Assembly: GCF_947488945.1 (NCBI RefSeq)
Contig: NZ_CANLBS010000006.1
Coordinates: 186,001 to 250,000, forward strand
DNA length: 64,000 nt
Origin: an uncultured Streptomyces sp.
GTDB taxonomy: Bacteria; Actinomycetota; Actinomycetes; Streptomycetales; Streptomycetaceae
Direction of reading: 5' to 3'
Position numbers and translations under genes: made by a program
Shown here: piece by piece, positions 8,322 through 17,013 of the stretch
Layout of the letters: each line of letters opens with the position of its first letter
Numbering within the stretch: position 1 is the stretch's first letter
The notes under the pieces: model-generated
What the model was told of the DNA's origin: nothing
Databases searched by the model: none
Seen by the model: only the letters and a program-made list of their open reading frames with translations

Positions 8322-9920
8322 ATGACGCACGCACGCGGCCCCCTGGCGGCCGTCACGACCGCCCTCACGACCGCCGTCGCCCTCACGCTCGCCTCCTGCG
8401 GGTCCTCGGACTCCGGTTCCGGCGACTCCTCCACGCCGCCCCGCGCCGCCCCGTCGTCCTCCGCCCCGCCCTCGCCGAGTCGCAGCTACCCGCTCTCCGA
8501 GGCGCCCCGCACCATCCCGTCCGTCCGCGAGCACACCGCGGCCCGCGGCCCCGGCTGGAAGCCGGCCCCCTCGGCGGGCGTCGTCGTCGGCAGCGGGCGG
8601 CTCGCCGACGAGGGGCGCCTGATCGCCGAGGAACTGGGCCTGCGCTACCGCGGCGGGGCGGACGCCCGCGACGGCGACGTGGAACTGGGCCTCGCCACCG
8701 GGAAGAAGGGCCCCGCCGAGTCGTACACCCTCACCACCCGCGACGGCCGGGTCACCATCACCGGCGCGGACGAGGCGGGCGCGTTCTACGGGACCCGCAC
8801 CCTCAAGCAGTCGGTCGAGGCGGACGGGGTCATGCCCGAGGGCGTCGTCAAGGACCGGCCGGGCAAGCCGCAGCGCGGCTTCAACCTGGACATCGCGCGC
8901 AAACCGTACGAGGCGGGATGGATCGAGGACCGGCTGCGCGAGATGGCCGACCTCAAGATGAACCAGTTCGGGCTGCACTTCTCCGACGACCAGGCGTTCC
9001 GCATCGAGTCGAAGAAGCACCCCGAGGTGGTCGCGGCCGACCACCTCACCCAGGCCGAGGTCAGGAAGATCGTCGCGCTCGCCTCCCGCCTGCACATCGA
9101 CGTCGTCCCCGAGATCGACTCGCCCGGACACCTGGGAGCCGTCCTCGACGCCCACCCCGGCCTCCAGCTCCGCAACACCCGCGGCGTCGCGTCCCCGGGC
9201 TCCCTGGACATATCGAAGCCGGGCGCGGCCACCCTGATCGACGAACTGCTCGACGAGTACACCGACCTCTTCGGCGGCGCCTACTGGCACCTCGGCGCCG
9301 ACGAGTACCAGGCGCTCACGGTCAGCGACCCGTCCGCCTCCTACCCGCAGCTCGCGAACGCCGCCCGCGAGAAGTACGGCAGCGGCGCGACCATCGAGGA
9401 CCTGGCCACCGGCTGGCTCAACGACCGCGCCGACACGGTGCGCCCCAAGGGGATGACCGCCAAGGCGTGGAACGACGGGATGTTCTCCGGCGGCAGCGTC
9501 CAGGCCGACAAGGACATCGAGGTCGAGTACTGGACCGGCAAGGAGATCGGCGCCCGCGAGCCCGAGGCCTACCTGAAGGAGGGCCGGAACCTCGTCAACC
9601 TCAACGACGAGTTCCTCTACTACGTGCTCGGCGAGCCCAACACCTTCGTCTACCCGACCGGGGAGCGGATCTACGCACAGTGGACCCCGCAGGTCCTGCG
9701 CGGCACCACACCCGTCTCCGCGCGGTACTCCGACCAGATTCTGGGCGGCCGGTTCGCCGTCTGGGGCGACCTCCCGAACGCCCAGACCACCGCCCAGGTC
9801 GCCGAGGGCATCCGGATGCCGCTGTACGCCACCGCCCAGAAGCTCTGGGACCCGACCGATCCGACGCTGAGCTGGGCGCAGTTCCGCGCGCTGGCGGGGG
9901 AGATCGACGGTCGGGGGTGA
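8322..9920 (+). CDS. beta-N-acetylhexosaminidase lipoprotein, GH20
   Basis: Secreted, membrane-anchored exo-hydrolase removing terminal GlcNAc/GalNAc, probably in chitin or cell-wall recycling. It has 532 residues. The signal peptide ends in lipobox LASC with C26 as the lipidated residue, followed by a Ser/Pro-rich linker. The GH20 N-terminal alpha/beta domain spans about residues 60-180 and the TIM barrel starts at RGFNLDIARK near residue 186. The catalytic Asp-Glu pair lies in HLGADEY at D327-E328. A good GGAGG precedes ATG 8322. It is monocistronic, closed by the hairpin at 9933-9961. Confidence 0.93.
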   Translation: MTHARGPLAAVTTALTTAVALTLASCGSSDSGSGDSSTPPRAAPSSSAPPSPSRSYPLSEAPRTIPSVREHTAARGPGWKPAPSAGVVVGSGRLADEGRLIAEELGLRYRGGADARDGDVELGLATGKKGPAESYTLTTRDGRVTITGADEAGAFYGTRTLKQSVEADGVMPEGVVKDRPGKPQRGFNLDIARKPYEAGWIEDRLREMADLKMNQFGLHFSDDQAFRIESKKHPEVVAADHLTQAEVRKIVALASRLHIDVVPEIDSPGHLGAVLDAHPGLQLRNTRGVASPGSLDISKPGAATLIDELLDEYTDLFGGAYWHLGADEYQALTVSDPSASYPQLANAAREKYGSGATIEDLATGWLNDRADTVRPKGMTAKAWNDGMFSGGSVQADKDIEVEYWTGKEIGAREPEAYLKEGRNLVNLNDEFLYYVLGEPNTFVYPTGERIYAQWTPQVLRGTTPVSARYSDQILGGRFAVWGDLPNAQTTAQVAEGIRMPLYATAQKLWDPTDPTLSWAQFRALAGEIDGRG

Positions 9921-9932
9921 GGCGTCGGGAAC

Positions 9933-9961
9933 GCGGGGCCGGGAGCGGGAGCCGGCCCCGC
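9933..9961 (+). terminator. hairpin terminator after the hexosaminidase gene
   Basis: A perfect 10-bp stem (GCGGGGCCGG with its complement) around a 9-nt loop, starting 13 bp after the stop codon. Confidence 0.7.
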
Positions 9962-10138
9962 CCGCCCCGGCCGCCCCGCGGTCCGCCGCGCGGCTCCGGG
10001 GGTGGCGGCCCCACCCGCTCCGCCGCACCCCGTTGCTCGTAGTCTCCGGAGCATGAACGGCACGCCCCCGGCGCGGACTGCGACGAGGACGCCTTCCGGG
10101 GCCTGCCGCGCCCGCCACACGACCCCGGAGCCGTCCGC

Positions 10139-10468
10139 ATGATCACCGTCCACCTGAAGTACGAGATCGACCCCTACAAGATCGCCGAGTTCGAGGAGTA
10201 CGGCCGCCGCTGGGTCCTGCTGGTCAACCGGTTCGGCGGCACCCACCACGGTTACTTCCTGCCGAGCGAGGGCGACAGCGACATCGCGTACGCCCTGTTC
10301 TCCTTCCCGAGCATGGCCGCCTACGAGCAGTACCGCACGGACAGCTTCGCGGACGAGGACTGCCGGGCGGCCTTCGCGTGGGCGGAGACCACCCGGTGCA
10401 TCAGGCGCTACGAGCGCCGCTTCCTGCGTCCCCTGGACGCGCGGACGTCCGCCGTCGAAGCGAGCTGA
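10139..10468 (+). CDS. NIPSNAP family protein
   Basis: 109 residues forming a single dimeric alpha/beta-barrel (ferredoxin-like) domain of the NIPSNAP type: starts MITVHLKYEIDPYKIAEFEEYGRRW, then HHGYFLPSEGDSDIAYALFSFPSMAAYEQYR. A conserved acidic/aromatic core is visible. Family members are small cytoplasmic proteins of uncertain function, sometimes linked to ligand binding or oxygenase-like folds. It stands alone between two hairpins, with no obvious operon partner. Confidence 0.85.
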   Translation: MITVHLKYEIDPYKIAEFEEYGRRWVLLVNRFGGTHHGYFLPSEGDSDIAYALFSFPSMAAYEQYRTDSFADEDCRAAFAWAETTRCIRRYERRFLRPLDARTSAVEAS

Positions 10469-10490
10469 CGCCCCGCCGGGAAAGGGCCAC

Positions 10491-10513
10491 GGCCGGGATC
10501 GCCGCTCCCGGCC
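10491..10513 (+). terminator. hairpin terminator after the NIPSNAP gene
   Basis: Arms GGCCGGGA and TCCCGGCC form an 8-bp stem with a 7-nt loop, 23 bp after the stop. Confidence 0.55.
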
Positions 10514-10562
10514 CGGCTCGGCCGTGCGGTTCCTCCCCGACCGCGCGTGCACCCGGAGCCGC

Positions 10563-10604
10563 GCCGCGCGGCGCACGGGCAAAGCCGCGCGGCGCACGGG
10601 CAAA
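10563..10604 (+). repeat. 21-bp tandem direct repeat, two copies
   Basis: Two exact adjacent copies (10563-10583 and 10584-10604) of a unit beginning GCCGCGCGGCGC and ending ACGGGCAAA. It is intergenic and each copy contains a short GCGC palindrome. No function is evident. Confidence 0.8.
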
Positions 10605-11063
10605 GGGGTGTTCCGCATCCGGTGCGGGGCAGGCCGCTTCGAAGTGGCTGTGCCTTCCGGCCGCTCGGCCCGTACTGCAGGACGCTTAGGCTTCGTCCCC
10701 CTCACAGGGCGCTAAACAGGTGTTTACGGACAGCTTTGGCCCGTATGCGGACAGTGGTCGGAGTGTGCCGTAGGGGCCGCCGCGACGACCGGGATGATGC
10801 CCGTGGCTCCACCCGGTCGCCGGTTTCCGGCATGCGCCGGGCGGGGCAAGGCTGTTGCGGCCCCCCATCCTGCCGCGGCGGTGTGCGGCACGAGACCGTG
10901 TACCCAGGGGCCACTCCGGGTGACGCGGTGCGTGATGTCCGAGGCCCCGCACGGCCGCCCCACCGGCACGTCGCGTGCGGAGCGAGCACGGCCGCACTGC
11001 TGCCGGTCCTCCAGGCCCCACCGGGGCCGCCGGCGGGTGCGGGCCCCTCGAAGGGAAAGTCCC

Positions 11064-12938
11064 GTGACTGCTCTACCCGCCAGACCCCGCCGCGCCCTGA
11101 AGTCGTGGGGACGCCGGATGACCGCCGCCACCGCCGGGAGTGCTCTGGCACTCGGTGGACTGGTCGCCCTGGCCGCCCCGCCCGCTCAGGCCCTCGCACC
11201 GGCCCCGCTCGCGTACGTCACCGACCTGATGGCGAACCAGGTGTCGGTGCTGGACACCGCCACCAACACCGTCACGGCCACGATCCCGGTCGGCAGCAGC
11301 CCGATCGGGGCGGTCGCCTCCCCGGATGCCGCACACGTCTACGTCACCAACAACGGCTCCGACTCGGTGTCGGTGATCGACGCCGCGACCAACACCGTCT
11401 CCGCGACCGTCGCGGTCGGCGCCGGCCCGATCGGCGTGGCCGTCTCCCCGACCGGAGGCAGCCTCTACACCGCCGGCAGCAGCGCGAACACGCTCTCGGT
11501 GATGGACACCGCCACGAACACCGTCACCGCGAGCATCCCGGTCGGCAGCCAGCCGTTCGGTGTGGCGCTGACCCCCGACGGTGCGCGCGCTTACGTGTCC
11601 AACAACGGCGGCAACACGGTGTCGGTGGTCGACACCGCCACCGCGGCGACCGTGGCGACCGTCGGCGTCGGGCAGAAGCCCAACTTCATCGCGGTGACTC
11701 CGGACGGTTCACGCGCCTACGTCGGCAACCAGAACTCCCACAACGTGTCCGTCATCGACACCGCCACCAACACCGTCACCACCACGATCCCGGTCGGCAT
11801 CGGCCCGTTCGGCCTCACCCTGTCCCCGGACGGGACCCGCGCCTACGCCAGCAACAACTCCGCCTCGTCCGTGTCGGTGATCGACACCGCCACCGACACC
11901 GTCACCGCGACCGTGGGCGTCGGCAACGGCCCCTTCCAGAGCGCCGTCACCCCCGACGGCGCCCTCGCCTACGTGCCCAACGGCTACGCCGGGACCCTGT
12001 CGGTCATCGACACCGCCACCAACGCGGTCACCGCGACCTTCCCCCTCGGGTCCTTCCCGTACTCGGTGGCCTTCGCCACGGCGGGCGGCGGCGCCCCTGC
12101 CGCGGACCTGTCGGTGGCCGTATCCGACTCCGCCGATCCCGCCGCCCTCGGCGGCACCTACACCTACACCAGCACCGTGACGAACGACGGACCCGACGAC
12201 GCCACCGGCGTCACCGCGACGACGACGCTGTCCGGCGCGGCCCGCACCGTCGGCTCCGCCACCTCCTCGCAGGGCACCTGCGCGATCACCGCCCCCACGA
12301 TCACCTGCGCGCTGGGCCCGCTGGCCGACGGGGCTTCGGCCACGGTCACGATCGCTGTGGAACCGGCGGCGACGGGCACCATCACCGCCACGACCACCAC
12401 CACCGCCGACCAGGACGATCCGGCACCCGCGAACAACACGGACGCCGAGACGACCACCGTCGACAACGCCAACGGGTGCACCATCACCGGCACCCCCGGC
12501 AACGACACCCTCAACGGCACGAACGCCGCCGACGTGCTCTGCGGCCTGGGCGGCAACGACACGATCGACGGGAAGAACGGCGACGACATCCTCCACGGCG
12601 GGTCCGGTGACGACGTCATGGGCGGCGGGAACGGCGCCGACACCCTCTACGCGGGGGCGGGGAACGACACCAACTACGGTGAGACTCTCCTCGGTTCGCT
12701 GCTGTACCTGTTCGACAACGGCAGCGACCACATCTACGGAGGCCCGGGCAACGACGACCTCGACGGGCAGAACGGCAACGACGTCCTCGTCGACACCTCC
12801 GGCACCGACACCATGAGCGGCGCCCTGGGCAACGACAGCATCGACGTCCAGGACGGGGCCGGCGGCGACATCGCCAACGGCGGCCTCGGCACCGACACGT
12901 GCACCGCCGACACCGGTGACACCCTCAGCAGTTGCTGA
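11064..12938 (+). CDS. secreted YVTN beta-propeller / DUF11 / calcium-repeat protein
   Basis: 624 residues from GTG 11064 (AAGGGAAAG upstream). The signal peptide has twin arginine-rich residues, then a hydrophobic AGSALALGGLVALAAPPAQA cleavage region. Residues ~50-340 hold seven blades with the repeated pattern VSVIDTATNTVTATIPVG and PDG-AYV, enough for a closed seven-bladed propeller. Residues ~347-450 form a DUF11-type beta-sandwich (ADLSVAVSDSADPA, VTNDGPDDATGVTATTTL). Residues ~476-620 carry RTX-like calcium repeats (GGNDTIDG, GSGDDVMGG, GNDDLDGQNGND). It is likely an extracellular structural or adhesive protein. No catalytic site is visible. A strong terminator follows. Confidence 0.85.
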   Translation: MTALPARPRRALKSWGRRMTAATAGSALALGGLVALAAPPAQALAPAPLAYVTDLMANQVSVLDTATNTVTATIPVGSSPIGAVASPDAAHVYVTNNGSDSVSVIDAATNTVSATVAVGAGPIGVAVSPTGGSLYTAGSSANTLSVMDTATNTVTASIPVGSQPFGVALTPDGARAYVSNNGGNTVSVVDTATAATVATVGVGQKPNFIAVTPDGSRAYVGNQNSHNVSVIDTATNTVTTTIPVGIGPFGLTLSPDGTRAYASNNSASSVSVIDTATDTVTATVGVGNGPFQSAVTPDGALAYVPNGYAGTLSVIDTATNAVTATFPLGSFPYSVAFATAGGGAPAADLSVAVSDSADPAALGGTYTYTSTVTNDGPDDATGVTATTTLSGAARTVGSATSSQGTCAITAPTITCALGPLADGASATVTIAVEPAATGTITATTTTTADQDDPAPANNTDAETTTVDNANGCTITGTPGNDTLNGTNAADVLCGLGGNDTIDGKNGDDILHGGSGDDVMGGGNGADTLYAGAGNDTNYGETLLGSLLYLFDNGSDHIYGGPGNDDLDGQNGNDVLVDTSGTDTMSGALGNDSIDVQDGAGGDIANGGLGTDTCTADTGDTLSSC

Positions 12939-12959
12939 CACCGGCCTCCTGAAGGGGGT

Positions 12960-12993
12960 GTGGCCGCCCGCAGTCCTCACTGCGGGCGGCCAC
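12960..12993 (+). terminator. strong hairpin terminator after the propeller gene
   Basis: A perfect 15-bp stem (arms 12960-12974 and 12979-12993) closed by a CCTC loop, 21 bp after the stop codon. Confidence 0.85.
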
Positions 12994-13141
12994 GGCCCGG
13001 CCGGACCGTTCCGCACCACGCGCAGGTGTTCCACTCCGGGCACCGGTCCGGAAGTGGTATCCGCGCCGAACCGTCCGCGACGGACGACCGGACCTCGTGA
13101 TTTCGGAACGTGCCCCAACTCCCTTGGTTACGCTGCGACTC

Positions 13142-13861
13142 ATGGGTCTTTTCCACAAGAGGGGCAAGCAGCCCACGCCGGGTGAGCAGCGGGAGACCAG
13201 CTTCGGCGGTGCTGAACTGGATGCGTTGAGGCCGTTCGTCGTGCCGCCCGACGGGCTCCCGCCCGGGGCCGCCGAAGGCGCGCCCGTCGCCCTGCCGGGA
13301 CTGGTCATGGCGACGGCCCTGTTCAGCGGCAGCCGGCTCGACTTCCTGCCCGTGTCGTCCATGGATCAGCTCGGCGGCAGCGAGGCGGTGTGGAGACGGG
13401 CGATGTACAACGTGGAGAACCTGGACGGGCTGAGGGTGGTGCGCGAGGCGTGCGACGCGGCGCGCGAGGACACCGAGTTGGTGACCCTCACGGGGGACGA
13501 CCCCTTCGTCGCGTCCCGGGTGGCCGTACTGGACTGGCTGGTCGGCCAGGTGCACGGAGCCCCGGCCGGCTACGGCGTGATGGTCGCCGTGCCGTCCTGG
13601 CACACACTGATTCTGCACGTGGTGAGAGGCGTGGGGGTCCTGACCGCTGTCGAGACCATGGCGCTGGCGGCCGGTCACTGGTTCCGGACCGCGCAGGGCA
13701 ATCAGGGCGTCAGCCCCGAGGTCTACTTCGTCGCCCCCGACCGCCGGGCCCAGCGCGTCGCGTACCCGGACGCCGACGGAAAGGTCGTCATCGACACGAC
13801 CGGCCTGATGGGCGACATGCTGTTCGGGCCGGCGCCACGCGGCCTCGGCCTCAAGAAGTAG
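13142..13861 (+). CDS. conserved protein of unknown function
   Basis: 239 residues from ATG 13142 (MGLFHKRGKQPTPGEQ). An earlier in-frame GTG at 13097 is less likely because the MGLFHKRGK start is typical of small cytoplasmic proteins. The protein appears soluble and globular; visible segments are RAMYNVENLDGLRVVREACDA, TLTGDDPFVASRVAVLDWLV and GYGVMVAVPSWHTLILHVV. The layout (a segment about early residues and value, then a predicted beta-rich core) is loosely reminiscent of DUF1444-type proteins, but I do not assign it. It is the last intact chromosomal gene before the island. Confidence 0.7.
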   Translation: MGLFHKRGKQPTPGEQRETSFGGAELDALRPFVVPPDGLPPGAAEGAPVALPGLVMATALFSGSRLDFLPVSSMDQLGGSEAVWRRAMYNVENLDGLRVVREACDAAREDTELVTLTGDDPFVASRVAVLDWLVGQVHGAPAGYGVMVAVPSWHTLILHVVRGVGVLTAVETMALAAGHWFRTAQGNQGVSPEVYFVAPDRRAQRVAYPDADGKVVIDTTGLMGDMLFGPAPRGLGLKK

Positions 13862-14020
13862 GCACGACCCCGCGTACGTCGCGCCGGGCCGTGCCGCTCT
13901 TCGGGCGGAGCACGGGACGGCCGGACTCCGGGCTTGTGCCAACTTCGCGACTGCCAGGAGGGAAACGCGGGGCGGTGGCGAAGAGGGCGGGGCGAGGGCC
14001 ACGGCACCCCGGCCCACGGA

Positions 14021-14319
14021 TCAGAGAGCGCGATTGCGCAGGGCCGAGATGCCGGCGAGAAAGATGTCCACCCCGGCAAGGAACTGCGCACGGTCGTCGT
14101 GCTCGCCCGAGCGGGTGGCCGCCGCGTGCACGAACGGGCCGGCGTGGAGGCGTGCGTTCGAGGCGTTCTGCGCAGCGGCCCCGAGGACGTAGTTCATGAG
14201 CGCGCCGGCTGCGTCGACAACCGGGCTCGCGACAGGGCGGTTCGCGTCCTCGGACCTGAACAGCCCCGTGCCGCCGGTCAGCAGGGCTGCAAAGGACGAC
14301 GACCGGGGTCGCCACCCCC
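14021..14319 (-). pseudogene. C-terminal fragment of a TetR-type regulator, cut at the island boundary
   Basis: About 98 codons in frame up to the left repeat. The residues match the ligand-binding C-terminus of TetR proteins: ALMNYVLGAAAQNASNARLHAG, then DRAQFLAGVDIFLAGISAL before the stop at 14021. No helix-turn-helix is joined to it; the reading frame runs straight into the 22-bp direct repeat at 14298-14319 and then into island DNA. This fits disruption of a resident tetR gene by the insertion. A short minus-strand peptide at 24332-24430 on the far side (MARATRDEATRIERP...) could be the original N-terminus, but the HTH is missing there too. Confidence 0.5.
14298..14319 (+). repeat. left copy of the 22-bp island direct repeat (attL candidate)
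   Basis: Begins GACGACCGGGG and ends GCCACCCCC. It is identical over 22 bp to 24259-24280, with flanking bases differing on both sides. The pair delimits the accessory island. No tRNA structure is recognisable around it. Confidence 0.75.
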
Positions 14320-14433
14320 GGCCCTGAGGAGTCGTAGGTGGCGTCTGAACAGGTGTTTTGTAGCCCTGGTGGAGGCTTCGATTGCCGCCTTGATCTGTCC
14401 CCATCTGGGTACTTCTGGCTGTTCCTGGCCGCT

Positions 14434-14453
14434 GTTGGCCACGCGTTGGCCAC
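14434..14453 (+). repeat. paired GTTGGCCAC motifs, left end of the island
   Basis: Two copies of GTTGGCCAC at 14434-14442 and 14445-14453, an 11-bp period. A matching pair (GTTGGTCAC/GTTGGTCAT, same period and orientation) is at 24188-24207 near the right end. They could be arm-type recombinase sites. Confidence 0.5.
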
Positions 14454-14601
14454 GGCGTCCAACCGTCGAGGGTGTTGGATGTTCGAACGGCACGGGGGCA
14501 CGCAGCGGGACTGCGTGCCCGCTCGGCGGATTGTCAGTGCCGACTCCTAGGATTGTCTTGACAGCTGCACAGGCGATTAGGCATAGCAGTGGAGGGGCGG
14601 A

Positions 14602-16323
14602 ATGGGGTCATCTCAGGGCTCGGGGCGCATCACAGCGCCTGAACCGACGATTGCGCCGATCTCGACGCTCGCGCACCGTGTGCTGTCCGGAGAGATCGTT
14701 CTGCCGAAGTACCAGCGGGCGTTCGTCTGGGAGCCGGAACAGGTTCTCTACCTGCTGGACTCGGTCCGCCGGAACTATCCCATCGGCAGTTTGCTGATGT
14801 GGCGCACGTCCGATCGTCGGCTCGCTAGTGGTCACGAGATTGCTGGGCTGACCGCTGTCCCACAAGTGCCAGGCGCTCCGGTTCAGTACGTCATCGATGG
14901 ACAGCAGCGACTGGCGAGCCTCGTGGGCGCGATGCACGGCCAGGGCGCACGGTGGAGGATCGGATTCGACCTGGCCCGTGAAGAGTTCCTGTACCTCACG
15001 GAGGAAACCCCGGCTGGTGCGCACATCATCCCCGTGCGCGACCTCGACTCGGCGGGCTCAATGATGGCGTGGGTGCTGAGGGATAAGCCGACGGACGAGC
15101 ATGTGCGGCGCGCTCAGGCACTGAGCGATCAGTTCCGCGGGTATCAGGTGCCGGTCGTCACCATGGTCGAGGTCACTGAGGAGGACTCGGCCCGTATCTT
15201 CGAGCGGATCAACAGCACGGGCACGAGGATGGACATCGTCGATCTTGTGCGCGCCGGGACCTGGTCGAGCGACTTCGACCTCAAGGAAGAGATCGAACAA
15301 CTGCTGCAGGTCCTCGACCGAAAGCGGTATGGCCGGGTCGACACCAAGACGATGCTCCGCACGATCTCCGCAGCCGCAGGACTGGGGTTCTCCACGAAGT
15401 CCATCCAGGACCTGAGGCGTCTCGACCCCGCAGAGCTGCACGGTGCGGTGACCGAGGCTGGCAAGGCGGCTGCTCGAGCGGTCGACTTTCTCTTCACTCA
15501 GATCCGGACTCCTCGTGCCGAGGCTTTGCCGTATTACAACCAGTTCGCAGTTCTGGTGGAGCTGTTCCGGCAGCTCCCCAAGCCGTCCGCCGATCAATAC
15601 GCAGCGATCGGCCGGTGGTTTTGGCTGACGGCGAGCAGTGAGTACTTCAAGGGCTGGCGCGAGTCTCAGATGACGGCCGACCTTGACGCGGTGTCCGCCT
15701 TTGCTACTGGCCAGGCGACGGAGATCGAGACCGGGGCGGCCCTGCCGCGCGACGTGCTTTGGCAGCGGACGCAGTTCTCACGTGCCAACGCACCAACCAA
15801 GCTGCACGTCTTGCTGATGTCGTACGAGAAGCCAGTGGACCTCAACACCGGTCAGGCCATCGACACCGACAAGGCGCTGGCCGGGCAGAACGACAAGCAG
15901 TTCCACCACTTCTTTCCGCGTGCCTTTCTGAAGCGAAGCGGAGTGAGCGCGACTCGGGCGAACGTGTGCGGAAACCTGATTATGTTGAGTGCGATCACCA
16001 ACAACAACGTCTCAGACTCTCCGCCCTCGGTATATCTCAAGGACTTGATCGACTGGCACGGCGAGGACACGCTGAGGGCGCGACTGCGGACCTGTCTCAT
16101 CGAGGAGGACGCCTACCAGGCTGCTCTGCGAGACGACTATGAGGGCTTTCTGAGGGCCCGCTCGCGGACGCTGCACGCGCGTCTGATCGACCTGATCGGA
16201 TCGGCGGCTGAGGGTGGCGATGACTCTAGGCCGGGCATCACGTCGATGGGCGCTGAGGAGTCCGAGGAGCCCGATCCCGTACCCGACGACGCGGAGCCGT
16301 TCGATCGCGACTCGGTCGACTGA
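14602..16323 (+). CDS. DUF262 (GmrS-like) domain protein with C-terminal HNH-like motif
   Basis: 573 residues from ATG 14602 with GGAGGGG upstream. The N-terminal DUF262/ParB-like domain starts at LVLPKYQRAFVWEPEQVLYLLDS-type sequence (residues ~30-110), with the diagnostic DGQQR at 99-103, a nucleotide-binding/hydrolysis motif in this family. The C-terminal part has HHFFP at 435-439 and NLIMLSAITNNNVSDSPPS, matching the DUF1524-like HNH nuclease half. The design resembles single-chain GmrSD/Brx-type restriction factors that attack modified foreign DNA. It is followed 16 bp later by radC on the same strand, and is convergent with the hsd operon. A defence role is inferred from domains and context. 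Confidence 0.85.
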   Translation: MGSSQGSGRITAPEPTIAPISTLAHRVLSGEIVLPKYQRAFVWEPEQVLYLLDSVRRNYPIGSLLMWRTSDRRLASGHEIAGLTAVPQVPGAPVQYVIDGQQRLASLVGAMHGQGARWRIGFDLAREEFLYLTEETPAGAHIIPVRDLDSAGSMMAWVLRDKPTDEHVRRAQALSDQFRGYQVPVVTMVEVTEEDSARIFERINSTGTRMDIVDLVRAGTWSSDFDLKEEIEQLLQVLDRKRYGRVDTKTMLRTISAAAGLGFSTKSIQDLRRLDPAELHGAVTEAGKAAARAVDFLFTQIRTPRAEALPYYNQFAVLVELFRQLPKPSADQYAAIGRWFWLTASSEYFKGWRESQMTADLDAVSAFATGQATEIETGAALPRDVLWQRTQFSRANAPTKLHVLLMSYEKPVDLNTGQAIDTDKALAGQNDKQFHHFFPRAFLKRSGVSATRANVCGNLIMLSAITNNNVSDSPPSVYLKDLIDWHGEDTLRARLRTCLIEEDAYQAALRDDYEGFLRARSRTLHARLIDLIGSAAEGGDDSRPGITSMGAEESEEPDPVPDDAEPFDRDSVD

Positions 16324-16339
16324 GCCGGGCCTGATCAGC

Positions 16340-17008
16340 ATGCGCATGAGGGAGGTCCCGGCGCAGGATCGGCCGAGAGAGCGGCTGCTCGACCGGGGTG
16401 CGGAGGCGTTGTCCGACCGGGAGCTTCTCGCGCTGCTGCTGGGAGCGGGACTGGCCGGTCAGGACGCCGTGGAGCTGGCGGGACGGTTGATCGCCCGGCA
16501 CGGTGGGCTGCATGCGCTCTCGCGCGTCCCTGCCCACGAGCTCGCCGCCGGTCTGCCGGGTGTGGGTCCGGCGAAGGCGGCGCGGGTCGCGGCCGCGTTT
16601 CAGCTGGGACGGCGGGTGTCGGCGCAGCAGGCTCCCGGCCTGCGGCGAATTTCCGGCTCCGCCGATCTGGCGGCCGTCGCGAGCCCTCTCCTCCGTGGCT
16701 TGCGCCATGAACGCGCGGTTCTGGTGACCTGCGATGGGGCGGGCGCGATCCTCCGGACATCCGTCCTCACCGATGGCGCGTCCGACCGCACTCTCGTCCC
16801 GGTCCGCGACACCCTCGCTCGCGTTCTCGCCCTCGGCGGTGCCGCGTTCGGTGTCGCCCACAACCACCCCACCGGCCGCCTGACGCCGAGCGAGACCGAC
16901 CGCCTCACGACATCCCGCCTTGCGGCGGGAGCGGAGACGGTCGGCCTGAGGTTCCTCGACCACGTCGTGGTGACGGACTCGGGGTGGCGGAGGGTTCCGA
17001 CAGCCTGA
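16340..17008 (+). CDS. radC: RadC family protein (JAB/MPN domain)
   Basis: 222 residues from ATG 16340. The N-terminal helix-hairpin-helix region reads LSDRELLALLLGAGLAGQDAVELAGRL, GLPGVGPAKAARV. The C-terminal JAB domain retains the JAMM metal motif H174-N-H176-P-T-G with S184 and D187, then FLDHVVVTDSG. RadC proteins are not proven repair factors and are repeatedly found on plasmids, prophages and islands. Here the gene starts 16 bp after the DUF262 gene and probably shares its transcript. The end is 5 bp from the convergent hsdS end. Confidence 0.88.
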   Translation: MRMREVPAQDRPRERLLDRGAEALSDRELLALLLGAGLAGQDAVELAGRLIARHGGLHALSRVPAHELAAGLPGVGPAKAARVAAAFQLGRRVSAQQAPGLRRISGSADLAAVASPLLRGLRHERAVLVTCDGAGAILRTSVLTDGASDRTLVPVRDTLARVLALGGAAFGVAHNHPTGRLTPSETDRLTTSRLAAGAETVGLRFLDHVVVTDSGWRRVPTA

Positions 17009-17013
17009 CCCGC

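Larger units (their letters stand above)
10469..11063. other. long intergenic region upstream of the propeller gene
   Basis: About 600 bp without a supported gene. It holds the NIPSNAP terminator, a 21-bp tandem duplication, and an A/T-richer patch around 10700-10760 that may contain the promoter of the secreted propeller protein. Frames through it are open in several directions but lack ribosome-binding sites and family-like sequence. Confidence 0.5.
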
